Position numbers and translations under genes: made by a program | Shown: positions 1-10,100 of the stretch, in pieces | Layout: every line of letters begins with the position of its first letter | Numbering within the stretch: position 1 is the first letter of the stretch | Assembly (NCBI GenBank): GCA_910591455.2 | Contig: OU342818.1 | Location: forward strand, 17,305,821 to 17,369,820 | Length of the DNA stretch: 64,000 nucleotides | Source: Pholis gunnellus | Lineage: Eukaryota > Chordata > Actinopteri > Perciformes > Pholidae | Reading direction: 5' to 3' | Notes under the pieces: generated by a model | Told to the model about the DNA's origin: nothing | The model's database searches: none | What the model saw: only the letters and a program-made list of their open reading frames with translations

Positions 1-1870
1 TTTCCAGAAATCATGAACCTCAAGATCATCCACAGACCTCGTTGTGGCAGTCTCATGTAGGAACTAACTGCTCACAACAAGGTGTGCGAGGAAAGATTTC
101 CATTTTTGATTTTGGGGGTGAACTGTCCCTTTAAGCCCGAGAGTGCTGAATGAGGAGTTAGTCTTTAACGCTTGTTTTTCTTTGCATGCATTTGTGCTCA
201 GATAACAGAATTTCATTGAGAACAATTGGAAATCTATATCATGGATGGACATCTTATGGTCAAACGCAAGTTAGTTTGGGTTTTCCTTTATATACATAAA
301 GTGATGGAAGGGATTTGAGCATATTGTGTTTTGAAACAAAAAACAGAATTTGTGTTCTTATATTGAAAAGCTCCCATTTCTTTAAAGAAAGGGATGTTGA
401 GCATGTTGTTTTGTATACATGGTATCTATGGTGATTTATCATTCACATGACCCTGATGAAGGCACAATGTGCATGGTGGTTTTCAGTATGGAAACGTGTG
501 AGTCAATGGCAACTTGAAATCTACGCCACAGGAACAACTGATGAAGCTGGAGGAGGACGTCTACTGCTGTTGGGTAAATATAAACCAGGGCGTCCCACTG
601 CGCACCGAGAAAGGCGAAAGCAAATCGTTTCTCAGATGAGCCGAGAGACGATGGAAACACTTATGACGCCTCCAAAAAATGTTCCTGCCATTTGAACTGA
701 ACACAACCTCGCTGTTCACTCTGCCGTCATTATGCTCCAGGCAAGAATCAATGCTGCATCCGAGGTGGAATGTCGTTTTTGCAAATCTCTTTTGCTACCA
801 CGGATGGTGAAACACACGAGTATTATTGTATTTGGCCCTCTAACGCTGCCTGACTGGAGGCTTTTCTTGGCAGACGTCAAGCAGGAAATTCCTGAGCCCG
901 AGCGGTGAAATCCACAGAACACCACAGAAAGAGAGCTGCTGAACAGTCAGCTTGATGCAGCCACAAGATCAGACAACAGATGCGTGCTAAACTTCAAGCC
1001 CGCTAGCAATTTATATGTCATGAACGTATATATATCTCTATCTAAGATACAGTTCCTTTTAAAGTTTGTCTTGTTTCCTGACAGCCGCTGTTTGTTTCAA
1101 CAAGAGAAAGAAAGAAGAAAAGTGTTGCCCAAACCTGAGAAAGTGCTAGTGGCTTTACGGTTGAATTAGGGCAAGACAATGCCGGGCCCACTCTTTAGTA
1201 TCTTTTTAACTACCTCCTCCCCATCTGAAGGACCCCCTTCCAGTGATAGTGATGTGATTTCGCAGACTGTTTGGGGAGCCAAGTCAAATTTATCTGACCT
1301 CTTTTGTCTTGGGCTCCTGGTTGAATTGTACCTAGTCTGCCATTAACGCTGCTCTTTACATGTTTAAGCGCCTCATATGGTGCTTCATACCTTTCCCCGT
1401 GGTGTCTCGTGGATACCATATGTAAATAAGGCCTTGAAGGCATCATACATCTGGTGTTATGGAACAGGGCAACAGAAATGTGGTCCTTTTTCACTCTTCA
1501 GTATGACACTCACTTTGAATGTCTGTCTTGGTAAATTATTGTTGTTATTACAGCTTTAGGGGAACACATTTATATTCATTCCGGATCAGGATGGTCCCAT
1601 TAACCTTGTCTGTATTGTTATAATAACAAGAAATACAAGAAATACTCGCTGAATTGAACTTTTGATCCAATTTGATGCACTGTACAACATGCACCGCTGT
1701 CTTTAATGGAAGTTTGAACATAGCGGTTAACTCCCGGGTGTACAACTTAACATCCAACTGTTTTGGTTAATGTGTAGAGACTTCGTCAGGGTTTGGGGAG
1801 TTAAACGTGGGTGTGGGAAGGTGAAGTGGGGGCTGCAGGAAGGAGGTGTGAGGGGGGGGGTGAAAGTGTG
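1..1870. other. 5' flank of olig4, no gene seen
   Basis: No open frame here has a recognisable domain or a splice pattern. The sequence is unique and mixed in composition, without long microsatellites. The stretch around 720-930 is free of simple repeats and could hold distal regulatory sequence of the downstream bHLH gene, but this is inference only. Confidence 0.4.
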
Positions 1871-1879
1871 TCCCTTCTG

Positions 1880-1990
1880 CAATTGGCTGTGGCTCTAAGT
1901 GTCTCATTATGCAGCTTTATTGTTCCTTTGTTAAGCCGGCGGTATAAATACACCCCAGTGGGCCCAGAGGGTGACAGTTTAGACGGACTC
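1880..1990 (+). promoter_or_regulatory. olig4 core promoter with TATA box
   Basis: A canonical TATAAATA lies at 1943-1950, about 245 bases before the start codon. Transcription probably starts near 1970-1980. Just upstream are two SOX-like motifs, ATTGTT at 1919-1924 and CCTTTGTT at 1925-1932, and an inverted CCAAT box (ATTGG) at 1882-1886. A TATA promoter suits a tightly regulated developmental gene. The SOX sites fit known SoxB/SoxE control of olig genes, but binding here is inferred from motif match only. Confidence 0.6.
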
Positions 1991-2193
1991 GCTCCTGTGG
2001 ACACACTGATCATCAGACTGAGCAGCACAAACTCTGAGAGGAGTGAGACTGTGGTGACACTACAGGGAACTGGAACAGCTTGGAAAGCAAAGAACTGGGA
2101 AGCATCTGTAGAATTTGAAACTCAAGCTCCCAGCATTCAGGGCAGTATTTTTGGACCATTTTGTGGCCCCCACATTAATCTGCTTCAACCGAG

Positions 2194-2955
2194 ATGGATT
2201 CCGACTCTGGCTCCATTTGCAGCCGCTCCTCATCCCCAGACCTGGTGGTGGACGACTCCGCCGGGAGCTTCTTCTCCAACAAGATGTTCCAGACGTACTG
2301 CCAAGAAAACAGAGCGGATGACGACGACGAGGCCGGCCAGGGCAGGACGGAGCGCTGCAGTGGGGGCGGTAAGACCAAGAGCAGGTCCGAGGGCAACAAC
2401 AACGAGGGACAAGACCTGCGGCTGAAAGTCAACAGTCGGGAGAGGAAGAGGATGCACGACCTGAACCAGGCCATGGACAGCCTGAGAGAGGTCATGCCCT
2501 ACGCTCAAGGGCCGTCCGTCCGCAAGCTGTCCAAGATCTCCACCTTGATGTTGGCTCGCAACTACATCCTCATGCTGTCCAGCTCCTTGGAGGAGATGAA
2601 GAAGCTGGTGGGGGACATCTACGGAGGCGGCGCTGGCATCCAGAGCCGCACCGCTGCCCACCCCTCTATTACCCCTGCAGCCCCCGCCGCCCACCTCCCT
2701 CTGCATCCCCTGGCGCAGTCTCTGCACTCGGGCCTGCAGCATCACGCGCCTTGTCCCGCCGCGGCACAAGCCCTGCACTCCCCTCCGTCCGCCGCCTTCC
2801 TGGGGTTTCACGCGTCGGTCCAGGGCCTCCTGAAGGACCCGCTCCACCTGGCCAGCACCTACAGGCACTTCCCCGGCATGCCCTGTCCCTGCTCGCTCTG
2901 CCAGCCTTTGCCCACCACCACTTCCACATTACACAGCCTGTCTATGATCAAGTGA
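2194..2955 (+). CDS. olig4: Olig-family bHLH transcription factor, probably Olig4
   Basis: This is a single-exon gene encoding 253 aa. Olig proteins are nuclear E-box-binding repressors that pattern neural progenitors and specify motor neuron, interneuron and oligodendrocyte fates. The basic region lies at about residues 79-91 (NSRERKRMHDLN, with the E-box-reading glutamate at 83). Helix 1 is about 91-103, the loop carries MPYAQGPSVRKLSK, and helix 2 is about 113-135 (STLMLARNYILML). The Olig-typical SLEEMKKLVGDIYGG follows. The C-terminus keeps the Olig signature GMPCPCSLCQ. The N-terminus (MDSDSGSICSRSSSPDLVV, then SFFSNKMFQ and an acidic DDDDE run) and GLN in place of HIS in MPYAQGP differ from Olig2 and Olig3 and fit the fish and frog Olig4 group. 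Olig1 is excluded by the normal loop. The ATG sits in a purine-rich context and is the first Met of the conserved MDSD start. Being intronless is normal for olig genes. The paralogue assignment is from remembered family sequences, so class is near certain and the number is less so. Confidence 0.9.
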   Translation: MDSDSGSICSRSSSPDLVVDDSAGSFFSNKMFQTYCQENRADDDDEAGQGRTERCSGGGKTKSRSEGNNNEGQDLRLKVNSRERKRMHDLNQAMDSLREVMPYAQGPSVRKLSKISTLMLARNYILMLSSSLEEMKKLVGDIYGGGAGIQSRTAAHPSITPAAPAAHLPLHPLAQSLHSGLQHHAPCPAAAQALHSPPSAAFLGFHASVQGLLKDPLHLASTYRHFPGMPCPCSLCQPLPTTTSTLHSLSMIK

Positions 2956-3290
2956 GCAGGACTCTCTAAAAAAACGGACCTCTGCTGTTTTGGATCGACG
3001 CAATGAGCCAAGCAGCTCACAGAAGATTGTTTAAAGGAACTGCTGAAACGATGGCTGGTGCCAGAGCTTGTATATATTGTGTATATATATCTTCTGCCAT
3101 GCAAAACTGCTGCTATTTTTTCCACATTGTTTATACAGACATATTCTAAATACACACAGGATTTTTACCAGAGTAGCAAATACTGTAATTTATCTGTGGT
3201 GATGAAACGTCAGAAATGGAACTGGTGTGTCCTATTGTATTGCAGGATTTCTATTTTCCTAAATTAAAATGTTGTTATAAATAAGAACTC
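2956..3290 (+). promoter_or_regulatory. olig4: olig4 3' UTR with poly(A) signal
   Basis: The sequence after the stop codon is AT-rich. It contains an ATTAAA hexamer at 3263-3268, followed from about 3285 by a T- and GT-rich stretch suitable as a downstream element. This predicts a 3' UTR of roughly 330 bases, ending near 3285. Confidence 0.5.
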
Positions 3291-4140
3291 TTGTTTGCCT
3301 TCTTCTTTTCGTGAATGTGTAATTTTTTTTCTCCCCTGACTGCAATTGTTTTTATATTTTTGTTAGTTTTGCCTGAATGATGTCTGCCAGGTACTATTTC
3401 TTTTTTTTTAAGGCGAATACTTTCCTGGAAGGGTTTTCGTCACACACACACAAAAACAAAGCAGCTTTATCAGAACAATACAGCCGCATCTTCTTTAACT
3501 AAACAGCAGTTTTTGTTTTTTTATTGGTGCTTGAGAGGACAGGAGGGCAGTGGAAAAATGGATATTTAGGAAAAGGGTGTCATTGGTTGCTAACCAGCTT
3601 TGGACAGACTAACCTCTAAAGAGCTAAAGGGCGACAGAAGGACGAGACAATGTGCCAGCACAGAGGCTGAATGTGGTGTTCTTGAGCCAGGGGACCATCC
3701 ATCTTCACCTCAACAGGGAGTAGGAGATGAAAGGACGACACAGGCGCCAGGAAGGCGCGTCACTTTTGTCTGACACAGGCGAGGGACATAGCCATGTCCT
3801 TTACTCTAGGCCAGCGATTTGTCTCTGTCTCATAAGAACATGGATATAGGCTACACAAAAGGCGAATTTAAAGTTGAGGACATAATGAGGTCAGTCTAAA
3901 AAAAAAAAAAAAAAAAAGTTTCTATAAAAGCACAGAGGATTTTCTTCTTTAACTTGTAGCAAATATTTTTCCTCCTACATACTATCAACACTTGCACTTT
4001 GCAATCAAACGATGCTGCGTTCGCCTTAAAAATCAAGTAGCCGATTCATAACAATGATGAATCCGCTGAACCGTAAACACAAGTATTATACACACTGATT
4101 GCCATGAACATGATTCAGTCAAACAACCCGACAATGGCCG
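3291..4140. other. Intergenic, nothing recognised
   Basis: This is unique sequence with a poly-A tract at 3898-3918. It has no plausible exon and no known repeat. Confidence 0.4.
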
Positions 4141-4148
4141 GCCCTCAC

Positions 4149-4500
4149 TTAGCAACAAATCAAGCGTGTAAAATACATGCTTCTCCTCCCACGGCTGACA
4201 GATGAGTTGGAGATCAGGGGAGAGATGAAGAGATGTAACTCATTCTCACCCACCTCCCTCCCACCCCCACCTCCTCCTCCCCGAGAGCCTTCTGAATGGG
4301 TTTGAACAATGGCCATGCGTGGGACACAAAGGCCGGGGGAGTCCGAGCTCTCGTGCCTGAGACACAGACCCCCTCCATTCAATCTACATTTCATCATGGT
4401 AACAAGCGCTGTCGGGCCAAAAGGCCTGACACTCTCACTCGCCACAAAGGCGGTTAGCTCTAATATATGAGGCTATTGACACTGAAAAGAGCCCCTGTCA
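4149..4500. promoter_or_regulatory. Candidate olig4 downstream enhancer 1
   Basis: This stretch contains a strong SOX-type site GAACAATGG at 4304-4312, beside complex sequence without simple repeats (about 4300-4500). It lies 1.2-1.5 kb past the olig4 stop codon. Conservation cannot be tested here, so the enhancer role is inferred from motif content and position. Confidence 0.25.
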
Positions 4501-4737
4501 GTACTTGGGGATTGTCAGCTGTGGGACGTCTCAGTGGGGGGAGGCAGCTGCCAGCCAAACCAAGCGGCGGAGCTTCTGTCGTGGGGACCGGGCGTCGCGG
4601 CGTCACCTGGTCCCCGGTCCCTTGACACAGTGACCCCGGGTCCTCCCACAAGGCCCCCCCCCCCCACCCCCACCTCTTTTACTCGGGCACAGGTGGGAAT
4701 GGGAAGCAGAACACATTGTGGAGATTAGTGGGGATCG

Positions 4738-5050
4738 GCCTCCCTTTGCTCTAGGTAGATAATTAGAGACACTGACTTGTGCAAAGCTGGTGTTTCCTGA
4801 TCGGCACCAGATGGTGTTAACCCACGGTGTGGCATCAGCGGTCTGGAGCATGTGTGTGGGTGTGGGTGTGATGTGTGTGGTGTGTAATGGATATGCTTCT
4901 TAAATCACACAATATGGACAGGTCCTCTGTGTGCCATTATGGTCGGCCACTGCTGTCATCGTGGTGCTCTTTAGCATACGCTAACCAGCATTGGCAGCTC
5001 TGGTTAGAGTCATGATGTTGTGCACAATTACCTCTGAGAATTAAAGCGAA
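4738..5050. promoter_or_regulatory. Candidate noncoding regulatory element 2
   Basis: Complex, AT-balanced sequence with a homeodomain-type ATAATTAG core near 4760 and an Olig/neurogenic-type E-box CAGATG near 4808-4813. It has no coding potential. It could be an olig4 element, possibly with autoregulation through the E-box, but this is conjecture from motif content. Confidence 0.2.
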
Positions 5051-5835
5051 GCGATACAGACAATTCTACTTTTAGCAGCATTCACATCCTTTAAGTATAA
5101 AGTAGAGCGGAGTGGAGGTCTTCACTACTTTATTAAGTGTTGGCCAGTTTAACATCTGCATTAGTGTGGATAATTAAAACCTTATTTTGCAGAGCAGCAA
5201 CAATATTTCAACCTGATTCTTATCAACTGATTTTCTTAAAACAAGAGAGAAAAGGGCAGGTTATGGCACGACAACTATGAAACAGAAATTATTGTCGAAA
5301 ATGCAAATAAGATCATTTGCATTGAAAATATGCAACACTGGCAGATTTTTTCAAACTTTTTATGAGAAAAACGCATATTTTCTGCCACTAAAATAAAATG
5401 AAGTACAAGTATAAAGTTGAATAAAATGGAAGCAAATGTCTTAAACTCTGTTTAGGAACAATGCTTTTCTTTCCACCTCTGCATTTAGTTTTCCATATTA
5501 ACCATAATAAATGGAAGGAATTCAATTAATACAGACAGGAGAGTTAGAGTTCATAACCAACCATAACCAGGTCTCTCTTGAGATTGAGACCCCGAAGCTC
5601 AATGAGATTACCTGAATAAAGGACAACTAAACAATAGTACAAAGAGGACATTTTCTTCACGAACACGTCATATTAACGAATCTAAAATCTCATATAACTT
5701 GGACAAGCTAACTCTACATAACTGCTGATCAGCTGAAGAAGAGGAATTTCCAAAACGATAGACACAGACGTTTTTAACAACACGAGGGATGATACTACAC
5801 ATTGACCCTCATGTGCATTAAATGTCATGCAAACA

Positions 5836-5836
<1 letters not shown>

Positions 5837-5902
<66 letters not shown>
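5837..5902 (+). repeat. (CA)n microsatellite, 33 units
   Basis: An uninterrupted CA dinucleotide run of about 66 bases. The surrounding 5050-5836 segment is AT-rich intergenic sequence with nothing else recognised. Confidence 0.95.
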
Positions 5903-5904
<2 letters not shown>

Positions 5905-5980
5905 ACAGCCATGTAGACAGCTGGGTAAGTTAACTGCTTCAGATACTGATCAATAGAGGAGTACTTGTCCCGACTTGGCT

Positions 5981-6125
5981 CAGCACAACCTGCATTGACA
6001 GAGTTAATTAGATGACTGAAAGACCCAATTAAGAGGATTGAGGGGCTGCACAGGGCAGACATATTGAGGGACATACGCACACATTGTGCAGCGTCTGGAT
6101 AAGGGGAGACTTCAATTAAGGGAGA
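5981..6125. promoter_or_regulatory. Candidate element with repeated homeodomain sites
   Basis: A compact stretch with TTAATTAG at 6004-6011 and the same octamer CAATTAAG twice, at 6026-6033 and 6113-6120. These are LIM/NK-type homeodomain cores, plausible for a neural-tube patterning target such as an olig gene. It lies 3 kb past olig4 and 1 kb before bsdc1. No coding potential is seen. Confidence 0.3.
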
Positions 6126-6289
6126 ACACACTTCCAGGGGCTTGTTGCCTGTTCTTTCTCATCGTGTGCTTGGGAAAAGCCTACAGCCCCCTTTTCACCC
6201 AGAATACTGATGAGGGGAAAGCACAGATGCTGGAGGTCGACCCACCCATATGCAATATGCACATCCACATGCACATCCACAGATAATGA

Positions 6290-7030
6290 GAGCGGAGAGA
6301 TTGATGAGGGGATTCATGATGGAATAGCTAAACACTGATTAGCCAACGTAATGGCTCGAGAAGGAGAGGTTTGGTCTGGATTCATTTCTTTGGTTTTGTA
6401 TGCAGGTTATTGGTTAAATGAGGTTTGATTAACAGAAAATAACTTGCATATGCTTAAATTGTTATCGTCCCTCGTGGAGGCATTGTGCTGCTGGTTGTCC
6501 TCCTTTGTTCCGATGCACTTCTGCCAACCGGGCGATGGTGGTTCCAGATGCATTTACTTAACCGATGATGACTTTTCACACAGTTCTTTACACACAACTA
6601 TCACAAGAAGAGCAAAGTTGTCTGAGTGTAGTGCCTACACTGAGTGCAGATTAATCTTGTTCCTATAGGTAAATATGTTTCTGGTTTATTATGCAGAGAG
6701 GTACAAAACTTCTGACCACGTTAACAGTATGAAGTCACATGCAACGGTTGGTTACCTCTTGTTTCGAACAATACATGAGAACAATAGAGAAGAACTGAAA
6801 GGCATCTCATTACTTTATTAAGTCCATGTAGCCCACACAGTGCTTCCCAAACTACTGTGTCCTTTGCCACTTAGTCTTTGGCGTTGCCGTCTAATCTGGT
6901 CCTCTGCAGCCACCATAAATAGCGCAAAGACTGTAAAACATTTGCTGGATACAAACTGTAAAAGACGACTATTTAAAACCGTGATTTCTTTCGATTTATC
7001 TCTGTATATGCGAATAAGATTGTCTGTGCA
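6290..7030. other. Intergenic between olig4 and bsdc1
   Basis: Unique sequence without a recognisable gene or repeat. The last 150 bases merge into the bsdc1 promoter. Confidence 0.35.
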
Positions 7031-7131
7031 TGGTATACGGGAAGTCATATTGTATCACGTGTGTCTTTTTTTTCAAAGCGATGCAACCGGGGTTAGAGTT
7101 CAGTAAATACTGATGATGTCATCGTCTGAAG
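7030..7131 (+). promoter_or_regulatory. bsdc1: bsdc1 promoter and 5' UTR
   Basis: No TATA box is seen near the gene start. An ETS-type CGGGAAGT lies at 7038-7045 and a USF-type E-box CACGTG at 7056-7061. A CRE-like TGATGTCA lies just before the start codon. This combination is typical of broadly expressed housekeeping genes. The exact transcription start is not visible. Confidence 0.4.
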
Positions 7132-10100
7132 ATGGCTGAAGGGTGAGAGTGAACTCGCAAATTACTTTTGGGTTTTAAATATAATATAGCAGAGAGCACC
7201 GTCATCGTACACACATTGTTTTCGTTATTGTGTTATGTATCGAATATGATTGTGTGTCGTTGGTTTGTGTCAACGCTGTGCTTTACAACTCACGGAATCG
7301 GTTCAGGAAGTGCAGTTGTTTACCAAAACATAGCCTGGCTAGCGTTAGCATAGCCTGGTTAGCTGTTAGCCAGTGCGGAGCAGCTGAAATTTCGCAGTAG
7401 CAAAGAGTGGACTGCATATATAAATATATATCCTCTATTTTCACAGCTGGCGTTTATGTTCAGCCTTACCAATCGCACTCGTGGCTTACTTTGACACATT
7501 AATTTACACGGCGCAGCTAGCTGACAGTAGCTAACTCCTTTAGCTCGCTAGGCTATGTTTGTGTAAGTTAGCCAGAAATAGCTAACATTAACGTTCGAGA
7601 AAGGCAGCAGCCAACTGTCAATAACTGTGAAGTGTCACTTTATTGATGAACCGTTTTGAGCATTTGATAAATGTACAACGGTCATGCCGTTGAAGAGTTG
7701 TTAAATATGGAAATGTTTTCGCTGCTGTTTTGGTTACTGAACGTCTGTGTGTTTACAGAGAAGGCTGGTGGGGAGGCTGGCTTCAGCAGAGCTTCCAGGC
7801 CGTCAAAGATAAGGTAATCCACGTAAACACGGTCATCCACAGCGTTTAAAACTAGGACGTCTTTCTGTATCATCTGTCTGATGTTGCTCTGAGAAATAGT
7901 TCAACAGTAACCACTTCTTCAGTAGATGCATAAGACCACAGTTAGTCTTTAGTGAACAACACACATTAACCACATAGTTGTCATGAAAGGTCGGAGCCAA
8001 AACATATAACAGATGCACCATTATAACAGATAAAGTCAAATGCAAGGCTGCAGTGGTTTACTTCATTTATTCATTTATTCATTTATTTTTTTATTTGAAC
8101 TTTACCTACTGTAAATAAAACCTGGTTGCACTGTATTATCAAGGTTGCTAAAAGACTATATTTAAACTGTGCTAACTATATGTTAGCATGAACAGACAAT
8201 CTAGAGAGTTCCAGCTGTTCTCAGGAGCATCTCTTGTTCTGAGAGATTTGAGCTTTGATGTTCCAGAAAGACATTTTAGAACATGTGGGATGACTCATTC
8301 ACAGAGCCTGAAGCTTGTTGTTCTGCTGAAACACCTGCCGTTAATCGTACCTCTTTGATAAACAGTAATGTTTACTGCTTTTCTTCCAAGTTTCTATATT
8401 TACGTCGTGTGTTTTCTATGTATTCCTGGCGTTGAGCGGTGTTGAACTCTTTTCTTTGTGTCATTTTGAATGCTACGTTGTTCATGTAGGCCTACATACA
8501 CACGAGTATTTCTTAATTGATATGATAAAGTTGATCATTTTACTCTCGTCTGCAGTCGACTGAGGCCTTAGAATTCATCAAGCGAGACCTGACAGAGTTC
8601 TCCACTGTGGTGCAACATGACACGACCTGCTCGATTGTGGCTACAGCCACGGCTGTCCGGAATAAGCTTGCAGTAAGTTGCAGCCTTCACCTTGTTCATT
8701 GTTTTTTTCCCATGTGACTGTCGGGTCAAATGGCGGTTGAATGTGTGTTCAGTAGACTCGCGTCATATGCATATGTCTCCTGTGTGAATGTGATTTTTTT
8801 TCGATGCTAAATACCGTATTTCTGCTGCTTTCCAGGTGGAAGGTTCCTCTGAGACCTCAGAAAAGGTGAAGAAGAGCCTCTCTAGTTTCTTAGGGGTGAT
8901 AACAGACACGCTTGCGCCACCGCCCGATAAAACCATCGACTGTGATGTAATCACATTGGTGGCAACGCCGTCAGGGACTACAGAAATCTACGACAGTTGT
9001 AAGGTGGGTCTACTTGTCCTTTTTTTTTTTTTTTTTTAGCTGAAAAATAGACTTGAGAAGTCACCTGTTAATAAGTTCACTGTGTCACAAACATGGAGCG
9101 TCTGAATGCTGAGCTAGCTAGATCTCTGTGCAGGGGGCTCTTGTAAATAACCAAATGGAAAACGTGGTTGATCTCCTTGAACAAAGTGTTGATTCAGGAC
9201 CGATTTTAGTTGTCTTATGTTTTGTCATAAGAGGCTGCAGGACGTGTGAAAACGAGCACATGATGTGCAAGTTGAGACGAAACGACCACGACTAAGCATT
9301 TGTTTGTCCTGCAGGCTCGTCTCTACAGTTTGCAAGCTGACCCTGCTACATACTGCAATGAGCCCGATGGTGAGACAAGACCTCCACCGGTCTGTCAGAC
9401 TGGTGTTTAGTTATATTGTGTTTAAAGGAAGCTGATCTTTAATGTTGTCGTGTTTCTATGCTGGTTCTTTTAGAGTACTTACTCTCTAGACTATGCATCT
9501 GATTTTGTACTTTATTTTGCTGCTGTGACACACATATGTACACGTTTTATTTTCACCATCGTTAGTTTGCTAGATTTAATTCATAATGTGATAATTGCAA
9601 GGTGGGCTAACTGTAAGATGGATAAGATAATAATATTTAGTCTTTAGTATCTCTTGAATGTGTTTTAATGAGAGGTTCTTTTTTTTGTCCAGGTCCCCCG
9701 GAGCAGTTTGACAACTGGCAGTCCAGATTCAGTTTGGAAGACAAGAAGGGAGAAGTCTCCGAGCTTTTGGTCAACAGTCCCTCCATACGAGCCCTTTACA
9801 CCAAAATGGTGCGTATTCTCTCATCGCTTATTATTAAGGAGCACAGACTCTGGAATCACTGCATTACCTTTACGTCTTTTATCCAACGTGACCGACAATA
9901 TAAGTGCTGTCGAACGCAAAAAAGAACGAGACGTCATCAGGAATTGGCAGTGCAGGAAACAAGATCTTGTTTTGTTTTATTCACAGGTGCCGGCAGCTGT
10001 AGCACATTCAGAATTCTGGCAGAGGTATTTCTACCGAGTCTTCCAGTTGGACCAGGTAATTGTGCCATTTTGTGTGGTGCGTTCTGAACTTGCACAGTTC

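Noticed and set aside
1811..2425. 204-codon + strand frame overlapping the olig4 start
   Set aside because: It is in another frame, spans the TATA promoter and lacks any domain. The olig frame has clear family identity.
2230..2868. 212-codon minus-strand frame opposite olig4
   Set aside because: It is a shadow of the GC-rich olig coding sequence, with no recognisable protein.
7320..7600. Clustered GCTAGC/GTTAGC words in bsdc1 intron 1
   Set aside because: Such words are abundant remnants in fish introns and show no defined element boundaries here.
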